A DNA stretch of 64,000 nucleotides from Virgisporangium aurantiacum (lineage in GTDB: Bacteria; Actinomycetota; Actinomycetes; Mycobacteriales; Micromonosporaceae): positions 99,763 to 163,762 of the forward strand of contig NZ_BOPG01000013.1 in the NCBI RefSeq assembly GCF_016863635.1, written 5' to 3'. A program made the translations under genes and the position numbers. Positions 51,480 to 59,296 of this stretch are shown piece by piece (the stretch's first letter is position 1; each line of letters starts with the position of its first letter). Under the pieces are notes generated by a model. That model did no database searches. It was not told the DNA's origin and saw only the letters and a list, made by a program, of their open reading frames with translations.

Positions 51480-52184
51480 GTGATGAACCCCGGCACCTAC
51501 GTCACGAACGCCGTCGCGATGTGGGCCGGCCTCGCTCCCGCCTCGGAGCAAGCGCCGACCCACCTCCGGGCCGACCTGCCGACAGCCACCCGGATCATCC
51601 TCACCGAGCCGGGCGCGATCGCCGTCGTGGGCGAACTGGCAGCGTCGGTGCCGGCCGGCACGCGGGTCACGGTCGAGGACTCGTGGGGCGCGGAAGCGTT
51701 GCCGCTCAACGGGTTCGACGTGTTGCGGATGCCGCTCATGGTGCGTCGGCCCGGTCCGGTCGAGGTGGTCGGGCGGCCCGGCGTCCGCGTCGTCAGGGTC
51801 GGTGACGCCGATGAACTCGCCGCGGCGGAACGGGTGATGGTGGACGGGTTCCCGCTGCGCTCGTTCCAGCCGCTCACCCGGGGCGCCGCCCTGCCGCCCC
51901 GCCTCCTCGACACGCCCGGGTGGGACGTCTGGCTGGGCTACCGGAACGGGCAGCCGGCGGCGGCCGGGTACACGTTCGACGACGGCGACGCGGTGGGCGT
52001 CTACTGGCTTTCCACGCAGGCCGAGCACCGATCGGCCGGCCTGGGTCGCGCGGTCCTGGCCACCGCCCTCGCGACCGGGCCGGACCGGCCGTGGACGCTC
52101 GTCGCGACGGACGCCGGCCGTCCGCTCTACGAGTCGCTCGGGTTCGAGACCGTCTCCGGTGCGGTCTGGTACACCCGCAATTAA
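51480..52184 (+). CDS. GNAT family N-acetyltransferase
   Basis: This 234-residue protein has a C-terminal GNAT domain with the acetyl-CoA loop EHRSAGLGRAVL and the terminal TLVATDAGRPLYESLGFE. The N-terminal 90 residues are an extra domain. The substrate is unknown. Confidence 0.87.
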   Translation: MMNPGTYVTNAVAMWAGLAPASEQAPTHLRADLPTATRIILTEPGAIAVVGELAASVPAGTRVTVEDSWGAEALPLNGFDVLRMPLMVRRPGPVEVVGRPGVRVVRVGDADELAAAERVMVDGFPLRSFQPLTRGAALPPRLLDTPGWDVWLGYRNGQPAAAGYTFDDGDAVGVYWLSTQAEHRSAGLGRAVLATALATGPDRPWTLVATDAGRPLYESLGFETVSGAVWYTRN

Positions 52185-52229
52185 TGTCGATGTCTCGACA
52201 CGTTGCCCCCGGTCGGGTCAACTGACGGG

Positions 52230-53423
52230 ATGACGGATCACGCTCACGGAAATGTCGGACGGAGAGCACTGCTCGCAGGTGTGAGCGGTGGTCTGCTCAT
52301 GCTCGCGGCGGCGCCCGGCACCGCTCGGGCCAGGCGCACGACGACCGCGGACGCGGCAACCGGCGCGGCACGCGCGTCCCGGATCACGCAGGGCACCACG
52401 CTGGTACACGCCGATCTGCACAACCACACGCTCCTCTCGGACGGCGACGGCGATCCCGCGCTCGCGTTCGCGTCGATGCGCTCCGCCGGCCTCGACGTCG
52501 CCGCGATCACCGATCACACCACGCTGTTCGCGATCGAGGGCCTCAGCAGCCGGGAGTGGGACCGTGTGGGCGCGCTCGCCGACGCCGCCGACGACCCGGG
52601 CAACTACACCGCGATCCGCGGCTTCGAGTGGTCGCATCCCTTGCTGGGCCACGTGAACGTCTGGTTCACGCCCGGCTTCACCGACCTCGGCGGGTCGTCG
52701 AGCATGAGCCGCCTCTACAGCTGGATCACCGGCTCCGGCGGCATCGCCGGGTTCAACCACCCCGGCCGCGAACTCGTCCGCTTCGAGGACTTCCGGTTCA
52801 ACGCCGCGGCCCGCGACCCGATGGTCGGGATGGAGATCTTCAACCGCGGCGACGACTACCTCTTCGACGGCTGGAGCAACGGCCAGTCCTCGCCGCTGAA
52901 CCGCTGCCTCAACGCCGGCTGGCGCACCGGGCTCACCGGCGTCTCCGACGAGCACGGCACCGACTGGGGTTTCCCGGAGGGCAAGGGCCGCACGGGAGTG
53001 TGGGTCACCGAGAACACGCGGGGGCAGGTCCAGGCCGCGATGCGGTCGCGGTGTTTCTTCGCGACACGCGTGTCGGGGCTTCGACTGGACGCGACAGCGA
53101 ACGGCGTCCGCATGGGCGGCACCACGGTCGGCGGCGACGTACGGTTCCGGGTTGACCTCGACCGGGGTCCGGAGTGGCTCAACAAACCGTTGAAGATCCA
53201 GGTGCTGCGCCCGGGCTCGAACGCGCCAACGGTGCCGCTCGTGGTCGACACGCTCGCCGGGCAGGTCGCCGAGTTCACGGTGCCGCTCAGCCTGGACGAC
53301 GGACCGTGGGTGGTGTTGCGGATCTCCGACCCGACCCAGGCGAACGCCAGCCCAGGCCCGGCCGGACACCCGTGCAACGACTGGGGCGTCGCCTACACGA
53401 GCCCCTGGTGGCTCACGGCGTGA
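52230..53423 (+). CDS. CehA/McbA-type exported PHP metallohydrolase
   Basis: This 397-residue protein has a Tat-like signal (GRRALLAGVSGGLLMLAAA) and a PHP-domain metal site: DLHNHTLLSDGDG, ITDHTTLF, an EWSH segment, FNHPGRE and a late DEHG. CehA- and McbA-type enzymes of this fold hydrolyse phosphoester, carbamate or nucleic-acid-like substrates. The export signal suggests an extracellular role. The C-terminal 110 residues form a beta domain. Confidence 0.87.
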   Translation: MTDHAHGNVGRRALLAGVSGGLLMLAAAPGTARARRTTTADAATGAARASRITQGTTLVHADLHNHTLLSDGDGDPALAFASMRSAGLDVAAITDHTTLFAIEGLSSREWDRVGALADAADDPGNYTAIRGFEWSHPLLGHVNVWFTPGFTDLGGSSSMSRLYSWITGSGGIAGFNHPGRELVRFEDFRFNAAARDPMVGMEIFNRGDDYLFDGWSNGQSSPLNRCLNAGWRTGLTGVSDEHGTDWGFPEGKGRTGVWVTENTRGQVQAAMRSRCFFATRVSGLRLDATANGVRMGGTTVGGDVRFRVDLDRGPEWLNKPLKIQVLRPGSNAPTVPLVVDTLAGQVAEFTVPLSLDDGPWVVLRISDPTQANASPGPAGHPCNDWGVAYTSPWWLTA

Positions 53424-53517
53424 GCCCCGCGCTCAACCGTGAGCCCCGCGCTCAACCGAGAGCCCCGCGCTCAACCGAGAGCCCCGCGCTCAACCGAGAG
53501 CCCCGCGCTCACAACAT
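53422..53517. repeat. Five tandem 19-bp repeats between convergent genes
   Basis: Five copies of a 19-bp unit (GAGCCCCGCGCTCAACCGA with minor changes) lie in the gap after the metallohydrolase. CTCACGGCGTGAG, itself a small hairpin, occurs at both ends (near 53412 and 53530). The period is not a multiple of three, consistent with a non-coding location. Confidence 0.85.
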
Positions 53518-53529
53518 GTGCCCCGACAC

Positions 53530-54375
53530 TCACGGCGTGAGCGCGGCGCGGATCGAGTAGGCGAGCGGGGTGACCGGGCGACCGAGCAGGTTCGGCAGGT
53601 CCTCGCTCGGCACGTCGAGGTCGCCCCGCGCGATCGCCTCGTCGATGGCGGCCACGAATCCGGCCGTGCCCTCGTCGAGGCCGCCCGCCCGCAGCGCGGC
53701 CACGAGCTCGGCCGGGCTCACCGACCGGTGCGTGACGGTCGTGCCGGTGACCTCGGTGATCGTCGCGGCCAGGTCGTCGAGGGTGATCGGCGGGCCGCCC
53801 AGTTCGTAGATCCGGCCGGCGTGGCCGTCGCCGGTGACCGCGGCCACCGCACCGGCGGCGAGGTCGGCGCGGGGAACGACGCCCACGCGCCCGGCGCCGG
53901 CGGCGCTGACGATCGCCCCGTCGGCCAGGTACCGCGTGAGCTGGCCGGTGTAGAGCTCGACGTACCAGTTGTTGCGCAGGATCGTCCACTCGAGGCCCGA
54001 CGCACGGAGGAGCTCCTCGGTGGCCTTGTGGTCGGGAGCGACGACGAGCTCGGTGGCGTCGGCCCGCGGCGCGCTCGTGTAGACGACCCGGCCGACCCCG
54101 GCCGCCTTCGCCGCCTCGACCACGTTGGTGTGCTGCCCGATCCGCCGGCCCACCTCGTTGCCCGAGACGAACAGCAGCACGTCGACGCCCTTGAGCGCCT
54201 CGACCAGCGTCTCGGGCCGGTCGTAGTCGCCGGTGCGCACGTCGAGGCCGGAAACGGTCGCCTTCTCCGGGCTGCGGGCGAGGCCCACGATCCTGTCGGT
54301 GCCGGCCGCGATGAGCTGTTCGGCCGCGAACCGGCCGAGGTGTCCGGTAACGCCGGTGACGCCGATGGTGGTCAT
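53530..54375 (-). CDS. NmrA-like NAD(P)-binding reductase (QorB-like)
   Basis: This 281-residue Rossmann protein has GVTGVTGHLGRFAAEQL at the N-terminus and a VVYTSAPRAD segment, as in the NmrA/QOR2-type quinone or nitrosative-stress-linked reductases. GGAGGA precedes the ATG. It is divergent from an HxlR regulator, the arrangement known for redox-responsive qorB-type genes. Confidence 0.9.
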   Translation of the reverse strand: MTTIGVTGVTGHLGRFAAEQLIAAGTDRIVGLARSPEKATVSGLDVRTGDYDRPETLVEALKGVDVLLFVSGNEVGRRIGQHTNVVEAAKAAGVGRVVYTSAPRADATELVVAPDHKATEELLRASGLEWTILRNNWYVELYTGQLTRYLADGAIVSAAGAGRVGVVPRADLAAGAVAAVTGDGHAGRIYELGGPPITLDDLAATITEVTGTTVTHRSVSPAELVAALRAGGLDEGTAGFVAAIDEAIARGDLDVPSEDLPNLLGRPVTPLAYSIRAALTP

Positions 54376-54406
54376 GTGCAGTCCTCCGCGATGCTGTCGA
54401 TTTGCA

Positions 54407-54447
54407 GGCACTAACTATTCCACAGCGCCAACATAACAGGTAGTGCC
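54407..54447. promoter_or_regulatory. Inverted repeat between NmrA reductase and HxlR gene
   Basis: GGCACTA (54407-54413) and TAGTGCC (54441-54447) are perfect inverted copies 27 bp apart, and the right copy touches the TATGAT -10 of the regulator. It is a likely operator for the HxlR protein. Confidence 0.5.
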
Positions 54448-54448
54448 G

Positions 54449-54454
54449 TATGAT
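54449..54454 (+). promoter_or_regulatory. Leaderless -10 element for HxlR gene
   Basis: TATGAT, then 6 nt, then the GTG at 54461. This selects 54461 over the in-frame GTG at 54443, which would lie upstream of the transcript. Confidence 0.55.
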
Positions 54455-54460
54455 CAAGGG

Positions 54461-54847
54461 GTGACGGATCACACCGGGCCCACCGACGAGCTGATCGCAG
54501 ACGTTTTCGCGCGCGGCTGCACGTCACGCGCGGCGCTGGAGGATGTCGCGGGCAAGTGGGGGCTGCTGGCGCTGCTCGCGCTCGGCGAGGGTGCCTACCG
54601 GTTCAACGCGCTGCGCCGCCGGGTGTCGGGGGTCAGCGAGAAAATGCTGTCGCAGACGCTGCAGGCGCTCGAGCGCGACGGCATCGTGCACCGCGAGGTG
54701 GTCACCGCGATCCCGCCCCGGGTGGAGTACACGCTCACGCCGCTCGGCATCCAGGTCGCGGCGAAGGTCCGCGACCTGGTGGAGTTGCTGGAAAGCGCTG
54801 TCCCGGAGATAGCGGCGGCGCGCGCGGCCTATTCGAAAGGCGACTGA
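54461..54847 (+). CDS. HxlR family transcriptional regulator
   Basis: This 128-residue HxlR protein has Cys near the N-terminus (ARGCTSRAALEDVAGKWGLLALLAL), then FNALRRRVSGVSEKMLSQTLQALERDGIV and VEYTLTPLG. The single Cys in this position is the redox sensor in QorR/YodB/HypR-type members, so it probably represses the divergent NmrA reductase and releases it under electrophile or oxidant stress. Confidence 0.92.
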   Translation: MTDHTGPTDELIADVFARGCTSRAALEDVAGKWGLLALLALGEGAYRFNALRRRVSGVSEKMLSQTLQALERDGIVHREVVTAIPPRVEYTLTPLGIQVAAKVRDLVELLESAVPEIAAARAAYSKGD

Positions 54848-55050
54848 CGCGCGCTCGAAAAGTGACTAACGCGCGCCGTACGTACGGGACCGACTGTGTT
54901 CGGACGCCGACGCCATCGCGGACTGCACGTTCGACCGGCGGTCGGACGGCACGTGGTCAGGCATGTGGTTGGGGCGTCCGGTGATCATCGGGGCACGCTA
55001 GCAACGACGCCGGAATGCCCGCCACGCCCTCAATGTCGACTTAAGAAAAA

Positions 55051-55494
55051 TCAAAGACGCGCACCGGGTCCCGGTAGCACGTCGACGTCGGCCGCGCGCA
55101 TGGGCTCGCCGCAGGTCGGGCAGCGCAGGTCGACGTGGCCGGTCTCGCCGCACGCCCGGTGCCGGTGCAGGACCGGCGGGCCGGCCTCGCCCGCCGTCCA
55201 GCGGTCGCCCCAGCGGACCATCACCAGCAGCAGGTCGCACAGCTCCAAACCCTTTGAGGTAAGCGCATACCCGGCGCCGCGCGGTTCCCGCCGCTCCAGC
55301 ACGCCCTGCTCGCACAGCCAGGCCAACCGTTCCGCCAGCACCTTGCGGGAGATCCCCAGATCCTGCTGGATCTGGTCGAAGCGGGAGATCCCCACGTAGA
55401 CGTCGCGCAGGATCAGCGGCGACCACGGTTCGCCGATCACGTCGAGGGTCCGGGCGATGGAACACGCCATGTCGGAGAACCGGGTGCGCTGCAT
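55051..55494 (-). CDS. HxlR family regulator with C-terminal zinc ribbon
   Basis: This 147-residue protein has an HxlR winged helix (CSIARTLDVIGEPWSPLILRDVYVGISRFDQIQ, then ISRKVLAERLAWLCEQGVLER) and a C-terminal CxxC zinc-ribbon-like end (RACGETGHVDLRCPTCGEPM). It may regulate the adjacent flavin-binding-fold gene at 55591, which starts about 100 bp away in the opposite direction. Confidence 0.92.
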   Translation of the reverse strand: MQRTRFSDMACSIARTLDVIGEPWSPLILRDVYVGISRFDQIQQDLGISRKVLAERLAWLCEQGVLERREPRGAGYALTSKGLELCDLLLVMVRWGDRWTAGEAGPPVLHRHRACGETGHVDLRCPTCGEPMRAADVDVLPGPGARL

Positions 55495-55500
55495 GCGTCA

Positions 55501-55506
55501 AATGTA
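55501..55506 (-). promoter_or_regulatory. Leaderless -10 element for second HxlR gene
   Basis: TACATT on the minus strand, then 6 nt, then the ATG at 55494. Confidence 0.5.
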
Positions 55507-55590
55507 CCCGGCCAAGTTCCCTGAAGGAACTAGAAACACGTACGGGTGGACAACGCCACCGCGTGTTCACACGGCGCGTCACCGCCCGGA

Positions 55591-56055
55591 ATGATCGTCG
55601 CCATGCGCCAGGCCGACGTCGAACGCCTCGTCCGTGACACCCTCGCGGCACACGCCTCGCTGTTCCTCGCCACCGCCGGTGAGGCGGGGCCGTGGGTCAA
55701 CGGGGTCTACTTCGCCGAGGACGACCTGTTCACGCTCTCGCTCGTGCTGGAACGGGACGGCCGGACGATCGCCGCGGTCCGGTCACAGCCCCGCGTGGCG
55801 GTGATCGTGTCGACCGGTTCGCCGGGCGACCCGTTCCTCCAGGCCACCGCCGACGCCGAGGAGCTCTCCGGCGCCGCCGCGAACTACTCCCGCGACCTCC
55901 TGCTCGCGAAAGTGCCCCAGGCAAGCCCTTTCCTGGCCACGCCGGTCGAGGTGGTGCGGCTGTGCGTCAACACGTGGCGCGTCACCGACATCCCGAACGG
56001 CTGGCTGCCGGGCGTGGAGCTGCCGAACCCGAACCGCCTGCTGCCGGTGGGATAA
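55591..56055 (+). CDS. Pyridoxamine 5'-phosphate oxidase-fold protein
   Basis: This protein of about 154 residues has a split-barrel flavin-binding fold (SLFLATAGEAGPWVNGVYFAEDDLFTLSL, then RTIAAVRSQPRVAVIVST). The group includes FMN- and F420-binding oxidoreductases; the cofactor is not clear. ATG 55591 and ATG 55603 are both possible. It is divergent from the HxlR gene, its likely regulator. Confidence 0.8.
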   Translation: MIVAMRQADVERLVRDTLAAHASLFLATAGEAGPWVNGVYFAEDDLFTLSLVLERDGRTIAAVRSQPRVAVIVSTGSPGDPFLQATADAEELSGAAANYSRDLLLAKVPQASPFLATPVEVVRLCVNTWRVTDIPNGWLPGVELPNPNRLLPVG

Positions 56056-56108
56056 ATCTTCACAGCACCACCACCGGTTGTCCGGAGCGCGTTCGTACGG
56101 TCGGTGGT

Positions 56109-56861
56109 GTGCCGTTGACGCTTCCCACCCATCCGCTCGCCGTGGCCCCGTTGAAACTCTGGCGCCCGCGGTGGTTCGACGGCGTCGGGCTCACGCTCGG
56201 CGCGATCGCGCCGGATCTCGCCTACGCCGCGGACGGTTACGGCGTCACCATCCACAGCCACGCGTGGCACGCGCCGTTGTGGTGGGCGGTGCCGCTGACG
56301 CTCGTCCTCGCGCCGCTCGTGCGATGGGCGGCCGCGCCCGTCGCCGCCCACCTTCCGCACGGCGGACCGCTGGCGCTGCGCGACTACGGGGTCCTGTCGC
56401 GGTCGACGCACCGGTGGTGGGTCACCGCGTGGTCGGCGGCGCTCGGCGCGGTCACCCACATTTTGTGGGACGCGGTGACGCACCCGACCGTCGACGGCGG
56501 CCGCGTCCCGTTCCCGCCGCTCACGTCGGAGGCGCTGGCGGGCCGGCCGTGGTGGCTGGTGATCTCGCGGCTGTCCGACCTCATCGGGTTCGTGCTCGCG
56601 GCCGTGCTCGCCGTCCACATCGGACGGTCGCGGCTCCTGCGGCGGTGGCACGGCGCGCCGGTGCCGGTGCGGAGAAGGCCGGCCAGGTTCTGGGCGACCG
56701 CTATCGTCGTCGCGACCGCCGGAGCGGCCCTGCTGCCGCTGCAACCGGTGCGGCTGTTCCACGATCAGGCGGTCCGCACGCTGCTCGTCGTCTCGATCGC
56801 GTTGCTTGCCGGCGCCGTCGCGGTGTCGCCGAACCACCGGGCACGGCTACCCGTGCATTAG
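56109..56861 (+). CDS. DUF4184 family membrane protein
   Basis: This 250-residue protein has about six hydrophobic helices and DUF4184 landmarks: PLTLPTHPLAVAPLKL at the start, LGAIAPDLAYA, and a membrane-embedded GAVTHILWDAVTHPTVDGG with conserved His and Asp resembling metal-dependent hydrolase-like membrane proteins. Function is unknown. Confidence 0.9.
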   Translation: MPLTLPTHPLAVAPLKLWRPRWFDGVGLTLGAIAPDLAYAADGYGVTIHSHAWHAPLWWAVPLTLVLAPLVRWAAAPVAAHLPHGGPLALRDYGVLSRSTHRWWVTAWSAALGAVTHILWDAVTHPTVDGGRVPFPPLTSEALAGRPWWLVISRLSDLIGFVLAAVLAVHIGRSRLLRRWHGAPVPVRRRPARFWATAIVVATAGAALLPLQPVRLFHDQAVRTLLVVSIALLAGAVAVSPNHRARLPVH

Positions 56862-56864
56862 TAT
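56859..56864 (+). promoter_or_regulatory. Leaderless -10 element for sulfotransferase-like gene
   Basis: TAGTAT, then 6 nt, then the GTG at 56871. It overlaps the stop codon region of the DUF4184 gene, so the next gene has its own start. Confidence 0.5.
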
Positions 56865-56870
56865 CCGTGC

Positions 56871-57578
56871 GTGGAACCGGTACGGGTGGCGATGTGGTCG
56901 GGGCCCCGCAACGTGTCCACCGCGCTGCTGCGCAGCTTCGGCGCCCGCGCCGACACGCTCGTCGTCGACGAGCCCCTCTACGCGCACTATCTCGCGGTCA
57001 CCGGCCTCGACCACCCCGGCCGCGAGCAGATCATGGCCAGCCAGCCCACGCGGTGGCAGGCCGTCGCCGCCGGGCTCACCGGTCCGCTGCCGGCGGGCGT
57101 CGCGGTGTACTACCAGAAGCACATGACGCACCACCTGCTGCCGGAGATCGGACGCGACTGGATCGGCAAGCTGTGCAACGCGTTCCTGATCCGCGCGCCC
57201 GAGAGCGTGGTGGCGTCCTACTCGAAGGTGCGCGGCGAGCCGACCCTCGCCGATCTCGGCTACGCCCAGCAGGTCGAGATCTTCCGCGCCTACGGCGGCC
57301 CGGTGGTCGACGCCGCCGACCTGTTGCGCGATCCGCCCGGTGTGCTCGAACGGCTCTGCGCCGCGGTCGGCATCCCGTTCGATCCGGTGATGCTGTCGTG
57401 GCCGCCCGGCCGCCGCGCCACCGACGGCGTGTGGGCGCCGCACTGGTACGCGTCGGTGGAGAAGTCGACCGGGTTCGCCCCGTACGACCCCACCCCGGCG
57501 GTGGTCCCGGACCGGCTGCGCCACCTGGTCGAGCAGGCGCAGCCGTACTACGACGAGCTCGCCGCCGCCAAACTTTAG
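56871..57578 (+). CDS. Sulfotransferase-like P-loop protein
   Basis: This 235-residue protein has the PAPS-loop-like MWSGPRNVSTALLRSFGAR, then FLIRAPESVVASYSKV, as in small bacterial sulfotransferase-family proteins. It is convergent with the class IV aminotransferase gene and their stop codons overlap by 4 bp, so production of one may affect the other. The substrate is unknown. Confidence 0.85.
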   Translation: MEPVRVAMWSGPRNVSTALLRSFGARADTLVVDEPLYAHYLAVTGLDHPGREQIMASQPTRWQAVAAGLTGPLPAGVAVYYQKHMTHHLLPEIGRDWIGKLCNAFLIRAPESVVASYSKVRGEPTLADLGYAQQVEIFRAYGGPVVDAADLLRDPPGVLERLCAAVGIPFDPVMLSWPPGRRATDGVWAPHWYASVEKSTGFAPYDPTPAVVPDRLRHLVEQAQPYYDELAAAKL

Positions 57579-58474
57579 AGAACGGGCACTCCCGAAGCGG
57601 ACGCGTGCTCCCGGTACAGCGTCGCCACCCGCAGCGTCAGCGGGCCGACCTTCCCCGTGCCGATCGGCCGGCCGTCGATCTCGGTGACCCCGGCGATCTC
57701 GCCCATCGTCCCGGTGCAGAACACCTCGTCGGCCGTGTACATCTCGGTCAACGAGATGTCGCGCACCTCCGCCCGGATCCCGTTGGTGGCGGCCAGCTCC
57801 AGCACCGTCTGCCGGGTGATCCCCTCCGGGCAGGCGACGGTGAACGGCGTGTGCAGCGTCTCGCCCACGACCGCGAACAGGTGGGTGGCGTTGGTCTCGG
57901 CCACGAAGCCACGCCCGTCGAGCATCAGCGCGTCGTCGGCGCCGGCGACGTTGGCCTCCATCTTGGCCAGGATCGAGTTCAACAGATTGTTGTGGTGGAT
58001 CTTCGGGTCGAGCACGTCGGGCCCCGGCCGGCGCACGCTCGACGTCACCAGCTTCAGCCCGGAGGTGTCGTAGACCGGTGCCTTGTGCTCGGCGAGCACG
58101 ATCAGCGTGCACCCGGCCTGGTTGAGGCGCGGGTCCATGCCGCTGGTCACCTTGACGCCGCGCGTGAGCGTGAGGCGGATGTGGACGCCGTCCTCCATGG
58201 CGTTCGCGCGCAGGGTCGCGCTGATCGCGTCAACAAGATGTTGATCGGACGGGACCCCGGCGAACCCGAGCGCCACCGCCGACCGCCGCAGCCGGGCCAG
58301 GTGCTCGTGCAGGCCGTAGATGCGGCCCGCGTACACCCGCAGCCCCTCCCACACTCCGTCACCGCCCTGCACCACGGAGTCGAACGGGGAGATACCGGGC
58401 TCCTCGCGGTGCCGGAGCACACCGTTGACCCAGTACCGGATGTCGGCATTGCGCTCGTCGTAGCGCTGAAGCAT
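57575..58474 (-). CDS. Class IV PLP aminotransferase (branched-chain/D-amino-acid type)
   Basis: This 299-residue fold type IV PLP enzyme has GVWEGLRVYAGRIYGLHEHLARL, the catalytic Lys region LLNSILAKMEA, ALMLDGRGFVAETNATHLF and the cofactor loop FCTGTMGEIAGV. It could be a branched-chain aminotransferase, a D-alanine aminotransferase or an aminodeoxychorismate lyase; the family motif alone does not decide. ATG 58474 is the start predicted by the leaderless promoter; ATG 58483 lies within the -10 palindrome. Confidence 0.9.
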   Translation of the reverse strand: MLQRYDERNADIRYWVNGVLRHREEPGISPFDSVVQGGDGVWEGLRVYAGRIYGLHEHLARLRRSAVALGFAGVPSDQHLVDAISATLRANAMEDGVHIRLTLTRGVKVTSGMDPRLNQAGCTLIVLAEHKAPVYDTSGLKLVTSSVRRPGPDVLDPKIHHNNLLNSILAKMEANVAGADDALMLDGRGFVAETNATHLFAVVGETLHTPFTVACPEGITRQTVLELAATNGIRAEVRDISLTEMYTADEVFCTGTMGEIAGVTEIDGRPIGTGKVGPLTLRVATLYREHASASGVPVL

Positions 58475-58481
58475 GAGGATC

Positions 58482-58495
58482 ATCCTAGCTAGGAT
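58482..58495. promoter_or_regulatory. Palindromic bidirectional leaderless promoter
   Basis: ATCCTAGCTAGGAT is a perfect 14-bp palindrome in the 27-bp gap between two divergent genes. Each half supplies a TAGGAT -10 box: on the plus strand 6 nt before GTG 58502, on the minus strand 7 nt before ATG 58474. Both transcripts would be leaderless and compete for one melting site. Confidence 0.65.
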
Positions 58496-58501
58496 CCTTC
58501 C

Positions 58502-59296
58502 GTGACCACTGATGCCCGCCGCACGTTCCGCGCCCTGCACGAGTCCGGCACGTTCCTGCTCCCCAACCCGTGGGACGTCGGCTCCGCCAAGCTGCTCGAA
58601 CACGTCGGTGCGGTCGCGCTCGCCACGACCAGTTCCGGCTTCGCGGCAACCTTCGGCCGCAAGGATCAGGAGGTGACGCGGGAGGAGCTGGTCGCGCACG
58701 TCGCCGCGCTCACGGCCGCGGTGACGGTGCCGGTGAACGTCGACGCGGAGAGCGGCTACGCCGCCGACCCGGCCGGGGTCGCCGAAACGGTGTCGTTGCT
58801 CGCCGATGCGGGCGCGAGCGGACTGTCCATCGAGGACTACGACCCGGACAACGGCGCGCTCTATCCGCTCGACGCGGCCGCGGAACGGATCGCCGCCGCC
58901 GCCGAGGTCTGCGTGAAGCACGGCATCGTGCTCACCGGGCGCGCGGAGAACCACCTGTACGGCGTCACCGATCTCGGCGACACGATCGCGCGTCTGAACG
59001 CGTACCGCGACGCCGGCGCGGGGTGCGTGTACGCGCCGGGCCTCACCGACCTCGCCGACATCGCCCGGGTCGTCGACGAGACCGGCGCGCCGGTGAACGT
59101 CCTCGCGCTGCCGAAGGGTCCGTCGGTGCCCGAACTCGCCGGCGCGGGCGTGCGCCGCGTGTCGACCGGTGGCGCGCTGGCGTGGGCCGCGTACGGGGCG
59201 CTGGTGACGGCGGCGCGTGAGTTGCTCGACGCAGGCACCAGCACCTACCTGACGCGCGCCCTCCCCCGCGACCTACGCGACGCCGCCTTCGGCTGA
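58502..59296 (+). CDS. Isocitrate lyase/PEP phosphomutase family protein
   Basis: This 264-residue TIM-barrel protein has FLLPNPWDVGSAKLL, VNVDAESGYA (metal-binding acidic residues), GLSIEDYD and TGRAENHLYG. Members include 2-methylisocitrate lyase, PEP mutase and oxaloacetate-type lyases. The standard KKCGH catalytic loop of isocitrate lyases is absent (the region reads FGRKDQEV), as in the PEP mutase-like subgroup of unknown substrate. It shares its promoter with the aminotransferase gene. Confidence 0.9.
   Translation: MTTDARRTFRALHESGTFLLPNPWDVGSAKLLEHVGAVALATTSSGFAATFGRKDQEVTREELVAHVAALTAAVTVPVNVDAESGYAADPAGVAETVSLLADAGASGLSIEDYDPDNGALYPLDAAAERIAAAAEVCVKHGIVLTGRAENHLYGVTDLGDTIARLNAYRDAGAGCVYAPGLTDLADIARVVDETGAPVNVLALPKGPSVPELAGAGVRRVSTGGALAWAAYGALVTAARELLDAGTSTYLTRALPRDLRDAAFG

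Noticed and set aside
53422..53517. CRISPR array
   Set aside because: Units of 19 bp are head to tail without unique spacers, and no cas gene is present.
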